Shown here: positions 44,970-52,446 of the stretch, piece after piece
How the letters are laid out: each line of letters opens with the position of its first letter
Numbering within the stretch: position 1 is the first letter of the stretch
Assembly (NCBI GenBank): GCA_017479705.1
Contig: JAFVCA010000031.1
Location: 21,963 to 85,962 of the forward strand
Origin: Bacteroidales bacterium
GTDB taxonomy: Bacteria > Bacteroidota > Bacteroidia > Bacteroidales > P3
Length of the DNA: 64,000 nucleotides
Direction: 5' to 3'
Made by a program: the position numbers and the translations under genes
The notes under the pieces: model-generated
Database searches by the model: none
What the model saw: the letters and a program-made list of their open reading frames with translations, nothing else
What the model was told of the DNA's origin: nothing

Positions 44970-44977
44970 TACTTTTG
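44970..44977 (+). promoter_or_regulatory. -7 element of the ferredoxin gene
   Basis: TACTTTTG, 31 bp before the ATG; the -33 element is not clear. Confidence 0.55.
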
Positions 44978-45008
44978 CAAAACAGTTTAACCCTAAAAAT
45001 AGATAAAA

Positions 45009-45176
45009 ATGGCTTACAAAATCACTGACATCTGCGTTGCTTGCGGTACCTGCATCGACCAGTGCCCCGTCGGAGCTATCTCCGAAGGCGACATCTACAA
45101 GATTGACGCTGACGCTTGCGTTAGCTGCGGCACTTGCGCCGGCGCTTGCCCCACTGGTGCTATCGTCGAAGGCTAA
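45009..45176 (+). CDS. 2[4Fe-4S] ferredoxin
   Basis: A 55-residue protein. Two clusters are bound by Cys9, 12, 15 and 19 and by Cys37, 40, 43 and 47, in CxxCxxCxxxCP arrangements. This is the classic clostridial-type ferredoxin, a small electron carrier for anaerobic enzymes such as pyruvate:ferredoxin oxidoreductase. Its size is normal for the family. It has its own promoter and a strong terminator, so it is expressed alone. Confidence 0.97.
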   Translation: MAYKITDICVACGTCIDQCPVGAISEGDIYKIDADACVSCGTCAGACPTGAIVEG

Positions 45177-45197
45177 TCGCTTCAAAGATGTAAAGAC

Positions 45198-45227
45198 AAA
45201 AGCCCTGCCTCCGCGCAGGGCTTTTTC
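45198..45227 (+). terminator. terminator of the ferredoxin gene
   Basis: AGCCCTGC (45201-45208) and GCAGGGCT (45215-45222) form an eight-pair stem followed by TTTT. Confidence 0.9.
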
Positions 45228-45303
45228 TCAAATCGGCATTTACTTCCTTTTTAATATCCACTAATCTCAAGTTTAATATTCACTTATCTCAAATTTATCA
45301 ATT

Positions 45304-45696
45304 ATGAAAAACGTTTTTAAACTCCTGACCGTTGTCTGCTTTGTGGCAGCTATGACAACTCTCACTTCCTGTAAAAAGAGCAATTAGGACCTCATTGTTG
45401 GCTCTTGGAAGTGCACCTCCGTCCAGTCCGTTCCCGCGGATCCCTTCGCTAACCTCCTGACTGGTGTCGTCTTCACCTTCAATGCCGACAAGACCATGAC
45501 GGTTAACGCCTTCGGTGAGAATGGCAAAGGCACCTACTCCATCAAGGGCAACAGCCTGACCATGACGGTTGAAAACGAACCCATGACTGCCGAAATCAAA
45601 ACCCTCGACAAGAAGAAACTCACCTTCTCCTATGACGAGGTGGATGAGGAAGACGGAACCTCCATCAACTTCACCATGAATTTCGACAAGCAATAA
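45304..45696 (+). pseudogene. lipocalin-like lipoprotein gene interrupted by an in-frame amber codon
   Basis: From ATG at 45304 the frame encodes a lipoprotein signal (MKNVFKLLTVVCFVAAMTTL, then TSC), followed by KKSN and then TAG at 45385-45387, codon 28. The same frame continues for 102 more sense codons: DLIVGSWKCTSVQSVP, FTFNADKTMTVNAFG, GTYSIKGNSLTM and KKLTFSYDEVDEEDG. This is the pattern of the small lipocalin-like lipoproteins (DUF5004 type) common in Bacteroidetes. A single G-to-T change from GAG would make the stop. TAG is used as a normal stop by lpxA and others here, so read-through by code change is unlikely. Confidence 0.8.
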
Positions 45697-45717
45697 TAGT
45701 CCTTGTTTGGCAGCAAA

Positions 45718-45781
45718 GGGGTTGAAAGAGGCGACAACCGGCGCTCAGCACGGCTTCCCGCTTTCAACCCCTCTTTTTTTT
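45718..45781 (+). terminator. terminator after the amber-interrupted lipoprotein
   Basis: GGGGTTGAAAG (45718-45728) and CTTTCAACCCC (45761-45771) form an 11-pair stem followed by a long T tract. Confidence 0.9.
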
Positions 45782-45834
45782 GACACGCCAGCAGGGGACA
45801 GCATATCAACACAATACTATAACCTCGGTAAGAC

Positions 45835-46524
45835 ATGAACGAGCGTCACCGCCTCAAACGGCTCTCCTTCCTCAGGTATGCGCTTGCTTTTCCCCGCAGC
45901 CTCTGGCTCAATTTCCGCTTACTGCCCTTCCGCCAGGCCTGCCGGTTGCCCCTGCTTGTCTCCCACCGCACACAGCTCTGCAACCTTTCAGGCCGTCTGC
46001 TCCTCCATCCCGCGCAACTCCGCGTCGGGCTTGTCAAGATAGGTTTCAACACCTGCCAGCAGACCGATTTCCGCCACCACCGCACCCTCCTCAACCTTAG
46101 GGGCACCCTCCACATACTGGGCGAGTGTGCCATCGGAGCGGGCTCCAGCATTGAGGTGTCGGAAACAGGCACCCTCACCCTTGGCCCCGATTTCAACCTC
46201 GGCCCCTCGTCGCTCATTGTCTGCAACCACGCCATCACCTTCGGCCCCCATGTGCAGACCTCCTGGTGCTGCACCCTCATGGACACCGACCAGCACGCCC
46301 TCTTCGGCCCGGACGGCAACCGCTGCAACCCGGACCGCCCCATCGTCTTTGCCGACCATGTGTGGCTCGGCTGCCACGTCGTCGTCACCAAAGGCACACG
46401 TCTTCCGTCCCACACCACCGTCGGGGCCATGAGCTGCCTGCACGGCACCTTCGACGAGCCGCACACCGTCCTTGCAGGCAACCCCGCCGCGGTGGTTCGC
46501 CGCGGCATCACCCGCCAATGGTGA
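45835..46524 (+). CDS. hexapeptide-repeat acyltransferase
   Basis: A 229-residue protein. After a basic N-terminal helix, the left-handed beta-helix starts near 80 (LRGTLHILGECAIGAGSSIEVSETGTLTLGPDFNLGPSSLIVC). The active-site His region is VWLGCHVVVTKGTRLPSHTTVGAMS, and the typical closing NPAAVVRRG is present. Such O-acetyl- or acyl-transferases modify surface sugars or lipids. The exact acceptor is unknown. It may be linked to envelope assembly, but no glycosyltransferase is adjacent. Codons are strongly C-rich. Confidence 0.88.
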   Translation: MNERHRLKRLSFLRYALAFPRSLWLNFRLLPFRQACRLPLLVSHRTQLCNLSGRLLLHPAQLRVGLVKIGFNTCQQTDFRHHRTLLNLRGTLHILGECAIGAGSSIEVSETGTLTLGPDFNLGPSSLIVCNHAITFGPHVQTSWCCTLMDTDQHALFGPDGNRCNPDRPIVFADHVWLGCHVVVTKGTRLPSHTTVGAMSCLHGTFDEPHTVLAGNPAAVVRRGITRQW

Positions 46525-46555
46525 CAACCGGTGGGGATTTGGAACGTGAGAGGGG

Positions 46556-46700
46556 GTAATTGAAATCAGCTTAACGTATTGGCATCTTCGCTCCGTAGCG
46601 CATTCTTCGGGGACATGTGCCGTCGCGTTTTCCCTTCCGGATTGGGAGAAATGTTGGGGAACGATTGAGGAAATGACCTGTAAGGACTGGAGGTAGGGCG
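46556..46700. repeat. dispersed repeat, copy B, with an ACGTATT-type remnant
   Basis: 46556-46585 has a TAATTGAAATCAGCTTAACG tract like part of the 21855 element. 46627-46700 is copy B of the ~70-bp family: TTTTCCCTTCCGGATTGGGA, GAAATGTTGGGGAACGATTG, AGGAAATGACC. The two lie together between the acyltransferase and the convergent TPR gene. Confidence 0.6.
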
Positions 46701-46702
46701 GA

Positions 46703-47485
46703 CTAAGGCTCTTGCAGCTTTTCGAGGCGGGCGCGGTATTGGGCGGCCTGCTTCTTGTTTTTCATGCGGGTGTAGACGTCCACCAGCTGTTGCAGCACTG
46801 CGGGGTCGTTGGGCGAGAGCTGCTCGGCACGGTTCAGGTGGTGCAGAGCGGTCTCGTAGTCGGCTTCGGCAATGTAGGTGTATGCCAGTGAGGAGAGGAA
46901 CGAGGGCTCCGACGGGAAGAGCTGGGCGGCGCGGTGGGCAATGCGGCGGATATGGGGCAGAATGGCTTTCCTTGCTTCTGGCCCGGCGTTTTGGGTGGCT
47001 TCGTTGAGGGTGTAGAGGTAGTCCTGCACGCCCTCGATGATGAGGATGCGCCCGCCTTGGTCAAAGTTGGGGAATTGCCATTGGTGGTTGGTCTTTTCCG
47101 AACGGTTCAGTGTGCGCACAACTTCGTCGGTGAAGGATTGCCAACGCATAATCTGGCCAAGGAAGTAGATTTTGCCGAAGCGGAGGTCGAGGCGTTCGGG
47201 GAAGAGGCTGATGGCACGGTCGATGACCGTCAAGCCGCTGTCCGCCAGTGAGGCGGCAAGGACGGGGTCGCCGGTTTGCGCCATGGAGAGGTTGATGTAG
47301 TGGTTGAAGCGGGCTATGTAGAGGTCTATGTCGCCGGGGTCGGTCATGGCCCATTTGGCCAAGATGCGGCGCTGCTGGTGCACGTTGTCGCTGTTCAGGG
47401 CGTCGTAGAAGTCGTCGGAAAAGGATTGCGCAGCAAGGCCGAAGCCGCAGGCCAGGGCGAGGATGAGGGACAGGATTTGTTTCAT
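46703..47485 (-). CDS. tetratricopeptide repeat protein
   Basis: A 260-residue exported protein with a signal peptide ending LAAQ. TPR helices are clear at the C terminus (ALHHLNRAEQLSPNDPAVLQQLVDVYTRMKNKKQAAQYRARLEKL) and weaker before it (DRAISLFPERLDLRFGKIYFL). The role is probably protein-protein interaction in the periplasm; nothing more specific can be said. A good -7 box lies about 60 bp upstream. Confidence 0.8.
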   Translation of the reverse strand: MKQILSLILALACGFGLAAQSFSDDFYDALNSDNVHQQRRILAKWAMTDPGDIDLYIARFNHYINLSMAQTGDPVLAASLADSGLTVIDRAISLFPERLDLRFGKIYFLGQIMRWQSFTDEVVRTLNRSEKTNHQWQFPNFDQGGRILIIEGVQDYLYTLNEATQNAGPEARKAILPHIRRIAHRAAQLFPSEPSFLSSLAYTYIAEADYETALHHLNRAEQLSPNDPAVLQQLVDVYTRMKNKKQAAQYRARLEKLQEP

Positions 47486-47540
47486 GATAACAGGTGTTTA
47501 TGGGCCGGAGAGGGCGGATGATATTGTTGTATTGACGCTG

Positions 47541-47548
47541 CAAAGATA
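47541..47548 (-). promoter_or_regulatory. -7 element of the TPR gene
   Basis: TATCTTTG on the minus strand, 55 bp before the ATG. Confidence 0.55.
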
Positions 47549-47859
47549 CACAATATTTTTTATACATCAACGTTTCTTGAAATAATTAATGATCGAAAAA
47601 TGGAAAGTGGGGATATCAGTAAATCTCCTCGGAGCGGTGAGACGATTCATAATACCGTATATGCCAAAGGCGCAGTGCGGCGACGGTCAGAGAAAAGACA
47701 AAGGCGTGCCGAAGGCACGCAACAATGAAAACAAGTAGATGGAATCCACTTTGATGACTGAACAATGTAAAATGAAAATGGATACAGGATTGACACATTC
47801 ACGCATAAGAATGTCCCTATGCGCATGGCACTGCCATCCATTCAATAGTTGATATAGTA
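47549..47859. other. intergenic region, divergent promoters
   Basis: No convincing gene. It includes a short ACACATTCAC tract near 47793. The start of the radical SAM transcript is not obvious. Confidence 0.4.
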
Positions 47860-49740
47860 ATGAGTATGAAGTTTTTGTTGATAACCCCACCGCTTACCCA
47901 GCTGAATACGCCATATCCCGCCACGGCGGTATTGAAAGGCTATTTGCAGGGGTGCGGCTACGAGGTGGCGCAGACGGATATGGGCATAGAGATGGTGGAC
48001 AGGATGATGCGGGCCGACTGGCTGCGGAGTGCTGCGCGGTGGGCTGCGGACCATCGCGGTGGCGGACGTGTGGCAGGGCGGCTGTTGCAGGCGGCCGTGG
48101 TGGTGGAACCCGTAATGCGTTTTTTGCGTGGGCAGGACGAGACGCTGGCATGGCGCATTGTGAACGGCAGTCTTCTGCCCGAGGGCCGCAGAAAGGGTCG
48201 TGCGGAGGATATGGAGTGGGCTTTCGGCACGGCAGGCATTGCCGACAGGGCACGCTATATGGCTACACTCTTTTTGGAAGAGGTGGCGGAGGCTTTGCAA
48301 AAAGGTGTGGATGAGCATTTCGGCTTGGTGAATTATGCAGAGCAGGTGGCGGCTTACGCCCCGACTTTCGACGAGTTGCACAGGGCTTTGAACGCCCAAC
48401 CGTCGCCGATGGACCTGCTGATGGGCGACCTGCTGATGGAGCATCTGAAGCGGGAGCGTCCGGATGTGGTCTGCTTCTCGGTACCTTTCCCCGGATGCCT
48501 GTACGGGGCACTGCGCTGCGGCGGCTGGATTAAACAGGGGGTTGAATGTGTTGGTGTCTCGTCTCGGCCGAGGGTGTGCATCGGCGGCGGCTTTGTGAAC
48601 ACGGAGTGGCGGCAACTGCAGGATGAGCGCGTGTTTGATTATTGCGATTTCGTCACCTTGGACGATGGTGAGCTTCCCCTGCGGCGCATCGGTGAGTTTG
48701 TGGCAGGGCAATGCTCAGGGGACGATTTGGTGCGGACGATGTGGCGCAAGGCTGACGGCACGGTGGTGTGGGAGCAGCAGAACTGCGATGAGGTTGTGGA
48801 GAACGGGGTCCCGGATTTTGACGGGCTGCCGCTGCATCTGTACCTTTCCACCGCCGACATGACCAACCCGATGCACCGCCTGTGGAGCGACGGACGTTGG
48901 AACAAGCTGATGATGGCACACGGCTGCTATTGGCACCGATGCGCTTTCTGCGACACGGGTTTGGATTATATAGGCCGCTTTGCCACCCCAACGGCTGCGC
49001 ATGTGGTGGACACGATGGAGAGCGTGGCAAGGCAGACAGGCGTGTGGGGCTTCCATTTTGTGGACGAGGCGCTGCCGCCCCGCTTGTTGGGCGAGGTGTG
49101 CGACGAGATTATAGGCCGCGGGCTGACGATGACTTTTTGGGGTAACATCCGTTTTGAGAAGGCTTACACGGCGGAGCTTTGCAACAAACTGGCGAGGGCG
49201 GGATGCGTGGCTGTGAGCGGTGGGTTGGAGGTGGCTTCGGACAGGCTTTTGAAGCTGATGGAGAAGGGTGTCACCATTGAGCAGACGGTGGAGGCGTGCC
49301 GCCATTTCCGCGACGCGGGCATCATGGTGCATACGTACCTGATGTACGGTTTCCCGACGGAGACACTGCAAGAGACTCTCGGCGCGTTGGACACGGTGCG
49401 ACAAATGTTTGACGAGGGGATTGTGCAGAGTGCTTTCTGGCATCGATATGCCATGACGTGCCATAGTCCTTCGGGCAGGAACCCGGAGCGATACGGTGCG
49501 CGGCGTTGTCCCGGCGTGGATGGCGTGGGCAGCGAGGGGTGGAATCCTTTCTGCAACAACGAGGTGGACTGGGAGCCGATAGGTGGTGGAGAACAGTTTG
49601 ACTATGACATTGAGGAGGTTGGGCGCGGTTTGCGCACGGCAACATACAACTATATGAACGGTTTGGGGCTGGACCAGCCGGTGCGCAGTTGGTTTCCCGG
49701 ATTGCGGGTGTCCAAACAGAACAAGCGGGGAAGGCGATGA
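47860..49740 (+). CDS. B12-binding domain radical SAM protein
   Basis: A 626-residue enzyme. The N terminus (MKFLLITPPLTQLNTPYPAT, then VLKGYLQGCGYEVAQTDMGIEMVD) fits the cobalamin-binding Rossmann domain. The [4Fe-4S] site is Cys356-x4-Cys361-x2-Cys364 in GCYWHRCAFCD, a spacing seen in some B12-rSAM families. Later motifs include FVDEALPPRLLGEVC and the GLEVASDRLLKLMEKGVT segment. Such enzymes methylate or rearrange unreactive carbons. The substrate is unknown. The small membrane protein gene begins inside its stop (ATGA), so the two are coupled. Codons favour G-ending forms. Confidence 0.9.
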   Translation: MSMKFLLITPPLTQLNTPYPATAVLKGYLQGCGYEVAQTDMGIEMVDRMMRADWLRSAARWAADHRGGGRVAGRLLQAAVVVEPVMRFLRGQDETLAWRIVNGSLLPEGRRKGRAEDMEWAFGTAGIADRARYMATLFLEEVAEALQKGVDEHFGLVNYAEQVAAYAPTFDELHRALNAQPSPMDLLMGDLLMEHLKRERPDVVCFSVPFPGCLYGALRCGGWIKQGVECVGVSSRPRVCIGGGFVNTEWRQLQDERVFDYCDFVTLDDGELPLRRIGEFVAGQCSGDDLVRTMWRKADGTVVWEQQNCDEVVENGVPDFDGLPLHLYLSTADMTNPMHRLWSDGRWNKLMMAHGCYWHRCAFCDTGLDYIGRFATPTAAHVVDTMESVARQTGVWGFHFVDEALPPRLLGEVCDEIIGRGLTMTFWGNIRFEKAYTAELCNKLARAGCVAVSGGLEVASDRLLKLMEKGVTIEQTVEACRHFRDAGIMVHTYLMYGFPTETLQETLGALDTVRQMFDEGIVQSAFWHRYAMTCHSPSGRNPERYGARRCPGVDGVGSEGWNPFCNNEVDWEPIGGGEQFDYDIEEVGRGLRTATYNYMNGLGLDQPVRSWFPGLRVSKQNKRGRR

Positions 49741-50252
49741 GTAGGCAGGGACACAGCGGGTTTCGCGACTGGGCAGGGATAATCTTGTTGGCGGCAACGT
49801 CGGCGGTGTGTCTGCTCTTGTACTTCTTTCCCAAAGAGCCACAGGGGCTTGTCGGTCTGTCGGAACCGGCCGGGCGGTGCGAGTGGACAGGCAAGCGGGA
49901 GGTGTTCTTGGGTTCAGGTCTACTGCTTGGGATGGGCTATAGCTGCATGGAGATAATTGGGCAGCCGGCGGAGTTCTATTCCGACTTCAGTATGCCAGTG
50001 TTGCATGGCGAGGACAGCGTGCGGCTGTGGATTGACCCAAAGGACCGCGACCGCTTGCTGAAGGCCAAGGCTGAGGGCAGCGACGAGCGGATGAGGGTGA
50101 AGGTGCACAGGATTGATGTGCTTGACAGTTACACTGGATGGCGACGTTACGTTGCCGAACATCCCCACGGGGGCGGAGGCTGGTTTGCCGGTGGAGCATT
50201 GTTGGGAATACTGAGCCTTGTGCTGGTGGTAAAGAAAATCTTTTTTGCCTGA
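49737..50252 (+). CDS. small membrane protein coupled to the radical SAM gene
   Basis: A 171-residue protein with a polar N terminus, a transmembrane segment at about 14-31 (AGIILLAATSAVCLLLYFF), a mixed extracytoplasmic region and a second hydrophobic helix at the C terminus (GALLGILSLVLVVKKIFF). It overlaps the radical SAM stop by four bases. No family is recognised; a role as partner or substrate of the radical SAM enzyme is only inferred. Confidence 0.7.
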   Translation: MSRQGHSGFRDWAGIILLAATSAVCLLLYFFPKEPQGLVGLSEPAGRCEWTGKREVFLGSGLLLGMGYSCMEIIGQPAEFYSDFSMPVLHGEDSVRLWIDPKDRDRLLKAKAEGSDERMRVKVHRIDVLDSYTGWRRYVAEHPHGGGGWFAGGALLGILSLVLVVKKIFFA

Positions 50253-50264
50253 TGGTCTACTCCA

Positions 50265-50340
50265 TGTCGTGGAGTTGGTCAATTCGTCAATCCGTGAGCG
50301 TGCGAGTCAATTTTAATTATTAATTTTAATTCTCATTGTA
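50265..50340 (-). repeat. dispersed repeat (minus orientation)
   Basis: Read on the minus strand: AATTAAAATTAATAATT, then AAAATTGACTCGCACGCTC, then ACGGATTGACGAATTGACC. Same order of parts as the tracts at 21855 and 25377. Confidence 0.55.
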
Positions 50341-50418
50341 GTTTTTGGGCTTTTTTTTGCGTTACTATAGGTGGAGGCAACTCGAACAACAATGTAAACG
50401 AAATAATGATTTGAAGAA

Positions 50419-50520
50419 ATGAAGAATCTATCTATTGATATCAAAGCAATAATCATGGTCCTGATGGCTGTGGTGGTTGTATGTGCTTCGTTGTTGATGA
50501 TCTACAACCACTATTTGTAG
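50419..50520 (+). CDS. 33-residue single-span membrane peptide
   Basis: MKNLSIDIKAIIMVLMAVVV, then VCASLLMIYNHYL. One hydrophobic helix with a short charged N terminus. The frame has a clear ATG and TAG and lies 46 bp before the thioredoxin-like gene. Small membrane peptides of this size are real in many bacteria, but chance cannot be excluded. Confidence 0.45.
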   Translation: MKNLSIDIKAIIMVLMAVVVVCASLLMIYNHYL

Positions 50521-50566
50521 ACGAAGACAGAAAAAAGTATATTGTTTAATTTGTAATATTATATTT

Positions 50567-51364
50567 ATGAAAAAGTTATTCTTATTAGTTGCTCTTATGT
50601 CGACAATGTCGTTGTCGGCTCAGACATGGAAAAATGTTTCTAATCCGTTTCAGGCTACTGCGATGGACGGAACCACGGTGAAACTGCAGGATTGGCTTGA
50701 TTCGGGCTACTATGTGGTGCTGGATTTCTTTGCCGTGTGGTGCGGGCCTTGCTGGCAGATGCACACTTCTGGTCATTTGGACAGGGTTTATGAGACCTTG
50801 GGCCCCAATGGCGAGAATACGGTGAGGGTGGCAATGGTGGAGGTGGACAACAGTTCGAACGACGCCGCCGTCCGCGGAAACGGAGGGAACACGTTGGGCG
50901 ACTGGACTTCGGGCGGGACGATAGAGTACCCGATAATCAATAGTATGTCTCCGCTCAATTGCGTAAGTGGTTTCTTCCAGAATGCGATCCCCTACCTGGT
51001 GTTTGTGACACCTGACGGCCGCTATTGCGATTTTGACGATTTGAGAGCGGTCACGGCCTCGCGTGCTGTGGATGTGGTGCGCAGATATATGTCTCTGGCT
51101 TCGGGACAGGTGGGCATTGCGGATGCCGATGCCGCTACACTGAGGGTATCGCCTAACCCTGTGAGTGACCGCTTGCAGGTGACTGCCGAAGGGTTCCGCG
51201 GCATGAGTGTGTATGACATGAGTGGACGCAAAGTGTTGTACACGGATAGGCCACAGGCCGACGTGAGTGCCCTGCCACAGGGTGTGTACCTGCTCAGAAT
51301 AGAGACGGAGGAGAACGTCCGCAGCGGGAAAGTGATGAAGAGTGTGAAGTTTGTGAAACGGTAG
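50567..51364 (+). CDS. secreted thioredoxin-fold protein with T9SS sorting domain
   Basis: A 265-residue protein with a 19-residue signal (LSAQ). The thioredoxin active site is WCGPC with Cys59 and Cys62 in LDFFAVWCGPCWQM. The C-terminal ~75 residues (RVSPNPVSDRLQVTAEGF, then SVYDMSGRKVL and GVYLLRI) form a type IX sorting domain. It is probably exported beyond the outer membrane, which is unusual for a thioredoxin and suggests a surface redox or binding role. A strong hairpin follows the stop. Confidence 0.93.
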   Translation: MKKLFLLVALMSTMSLSAQTWKNVSNPFQATAMDGTTVKLQDWLDSGYYVVLDFFAVWCGPCWQMHTSGHLDRVYETLGPNGENTVRVAMVEVDNSSNDAAVRGNGGNTLGDWTSGGTIEYPIINSMSPLNCVSGFFQNAIPYLVFVTPDGRYCDFDDLRAVTASRAVDVVRRYMSLASGQVGIADADAATLRVSPNPVSDRLQVTAEGFRGMSVYDMSGRKVLYTDRPQADVSALPQGVYLLRIETEENVRSGKVMKSVKFVKR

Positions 51365-51390
51365 TCTGATTTGACACCCCGATAGTTGGT

Positions 51391-51427
51391 ACTGTCCTGC
51401 ATTCTCACAGTGGGAATGCAGGACAGT
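51391..51427. terminator. bidirectional terminator hairpin
   Basis: ACTGTCCTGCATTC (51391-51404) and GAATGCAGGACAGT (51414-51427) form a perfect 14-pair stem. It lies between the convergent thioredoxin-like and queG genes. Confidence 0.85.
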
Positions 51428-51433
51428 GTGTTT

Positions 51434-52372
51434 TCAGGTTTTGTTTGGGTGGATGTCCCGATTGTGCTGCATGTTGCGGAGCCACTGGTAATAACGGATG
51501 CGGTTGAGTGCTGAATGCTTGGCAAAGCGTTTGAAGGCTGTGGCATCGGCATCGGCAAGGGCTTCGAGTTGAGATTTGCGCTCGTCGGTAAGGGTGAAGC
51601 GCACGGGTGCCGCTTGATTGTAGGGGCAAGCCAGTTGGCAGCAGTCGCAACCAAAGGCATAGCCGGAGAGCTGGACGGAAGGCGGAAGCTGGGGGGCGCG
51701 GTTTTCGATGGAATGGTAGGAGGCACAGCGACGGGCGTCGAGCCATGTGGAGGAGGTTCCGGCAGCGGGTTGTAGGCAGTGGTTGGGACAGGCTTGAAGG
51801 CAACGGTGGCAGTCGGCACAGCGGTTGGGGAGTGCCGTGTCGTAGCGGTCGGCAGGGGAGGTGGTGACCAGCTCGCCAATAAAACAGTAGCTGCCCAGCG
51901 TGGGGTTGACGAGGAGGGTGTTGCGTCCTATCCAGCCCAGCCCAGCACGGGCGGCCCAGAGTTTGTCGCTGATGGGTGCAGTGTCCACACAGGGGCATGC
52001 CTCGAAATCTGGATAATGTGTGCGAAGGACGGAGATGAGTTGGTAGAGCATCCGTTTGACGCGTTGGTGATAGTCTTCGCCATAGGCATATTGTGCAATG
52101 CGGGCTGGACCTTCCATACGGCGTGAGGGTTTGTAGCCCAATAGTACGGAGATGACGGTTCGTGTGCCGGGATGGAGAACCCGCGGGTCGGCACGGAGGT
52201 CGCGGTATTGCTCCATATAGTGCATGTCGGCATGGTAGCCGTGTGCAATCCAGTCGTCAAGACGGTATTCCCCCGGGGCCAGTGCCGTGGCTTCGGCCAG
52301 ACCACAGGCGTCGAATCCTACAGTGGCGGAGACGGCTTTGACTACCGACGAGGAGAGGGTGGGGGAGTCCAC
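51434..52372 (-). CDS. queG: QueG, epoxyqueuosine reductase
   Basis: A 312-residue cobalamin and iron-sulfur enzyme that makes queuosine in the tRNA anticodon. The N-terminal fold has AATxLAPGEYRLDDWIAHGYH-like sequence and the DTAPISDKLWAARAGLGWIGRNTLLV segment. Two [4Fe-4S] sites lie in CADCHRCLQACP and CDCCQLACPYNQ. The start is GTG at 52372, because an in-frame TAG lies just upstream and no earlier ATG exists. Length is close to the family norm. Confidence 0.95.
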   Translation of the reverse strand: MDSPTLSSSVVKAVSATVGFDACGLAEATALAPGEYRLDDWIAHGYHADMHYMEQYRDLRADPRVLHPGTRTVISVLLGYKPSRRMEGPARIAQYAYGEDYHQRVKRMLYQLISVLRTHYPDFEACPCVDTAPISDKLWAARAGLGWIGRNTLLVNPTLGSYCFIGELVTTSPADRYDTALPNRCADCHRCLQACPNHCLQPAAGTSSTWLDARRCASYHSIENRAPQLPPSVQLSGYAFGCDCCQLACPYNQAAPVRFTLTDERKSQLEALADADATAFKRFAKHSALNRIRYYQWLRNMQHNRDIHPNKT

Positions 52373-52375
52373 GGC

Positions 52376-52446
52376 CTATGTGTTAATTCGTGAATGTGTG
52401 AATGTATGAATGTGTGAGTCGTGTTTCAATTTTCAGTTTCCACTTT
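52376..52446 (-). repeat. dispersed repeat (minus orientation) at the end of the THUMP gene
   Basis: On the minus strand: GAAAGTGGAAACTGAAAATTG, then AAACACGACTCACACATTC, then ATACATTCACACATTCACG and AATTAACAC. The core CACGACTCAC matches the guaA tract. It supplies the THUMP gene stop. Confidence 0.7.

Noticed and set aside
45304-45696. Reassigned TAG codon
   Set aside because: TAG is a normal stop elsewhere here, for example at the ends of lpxA and the 25483 lipoprotein, and no suppressor tRNA is seen.
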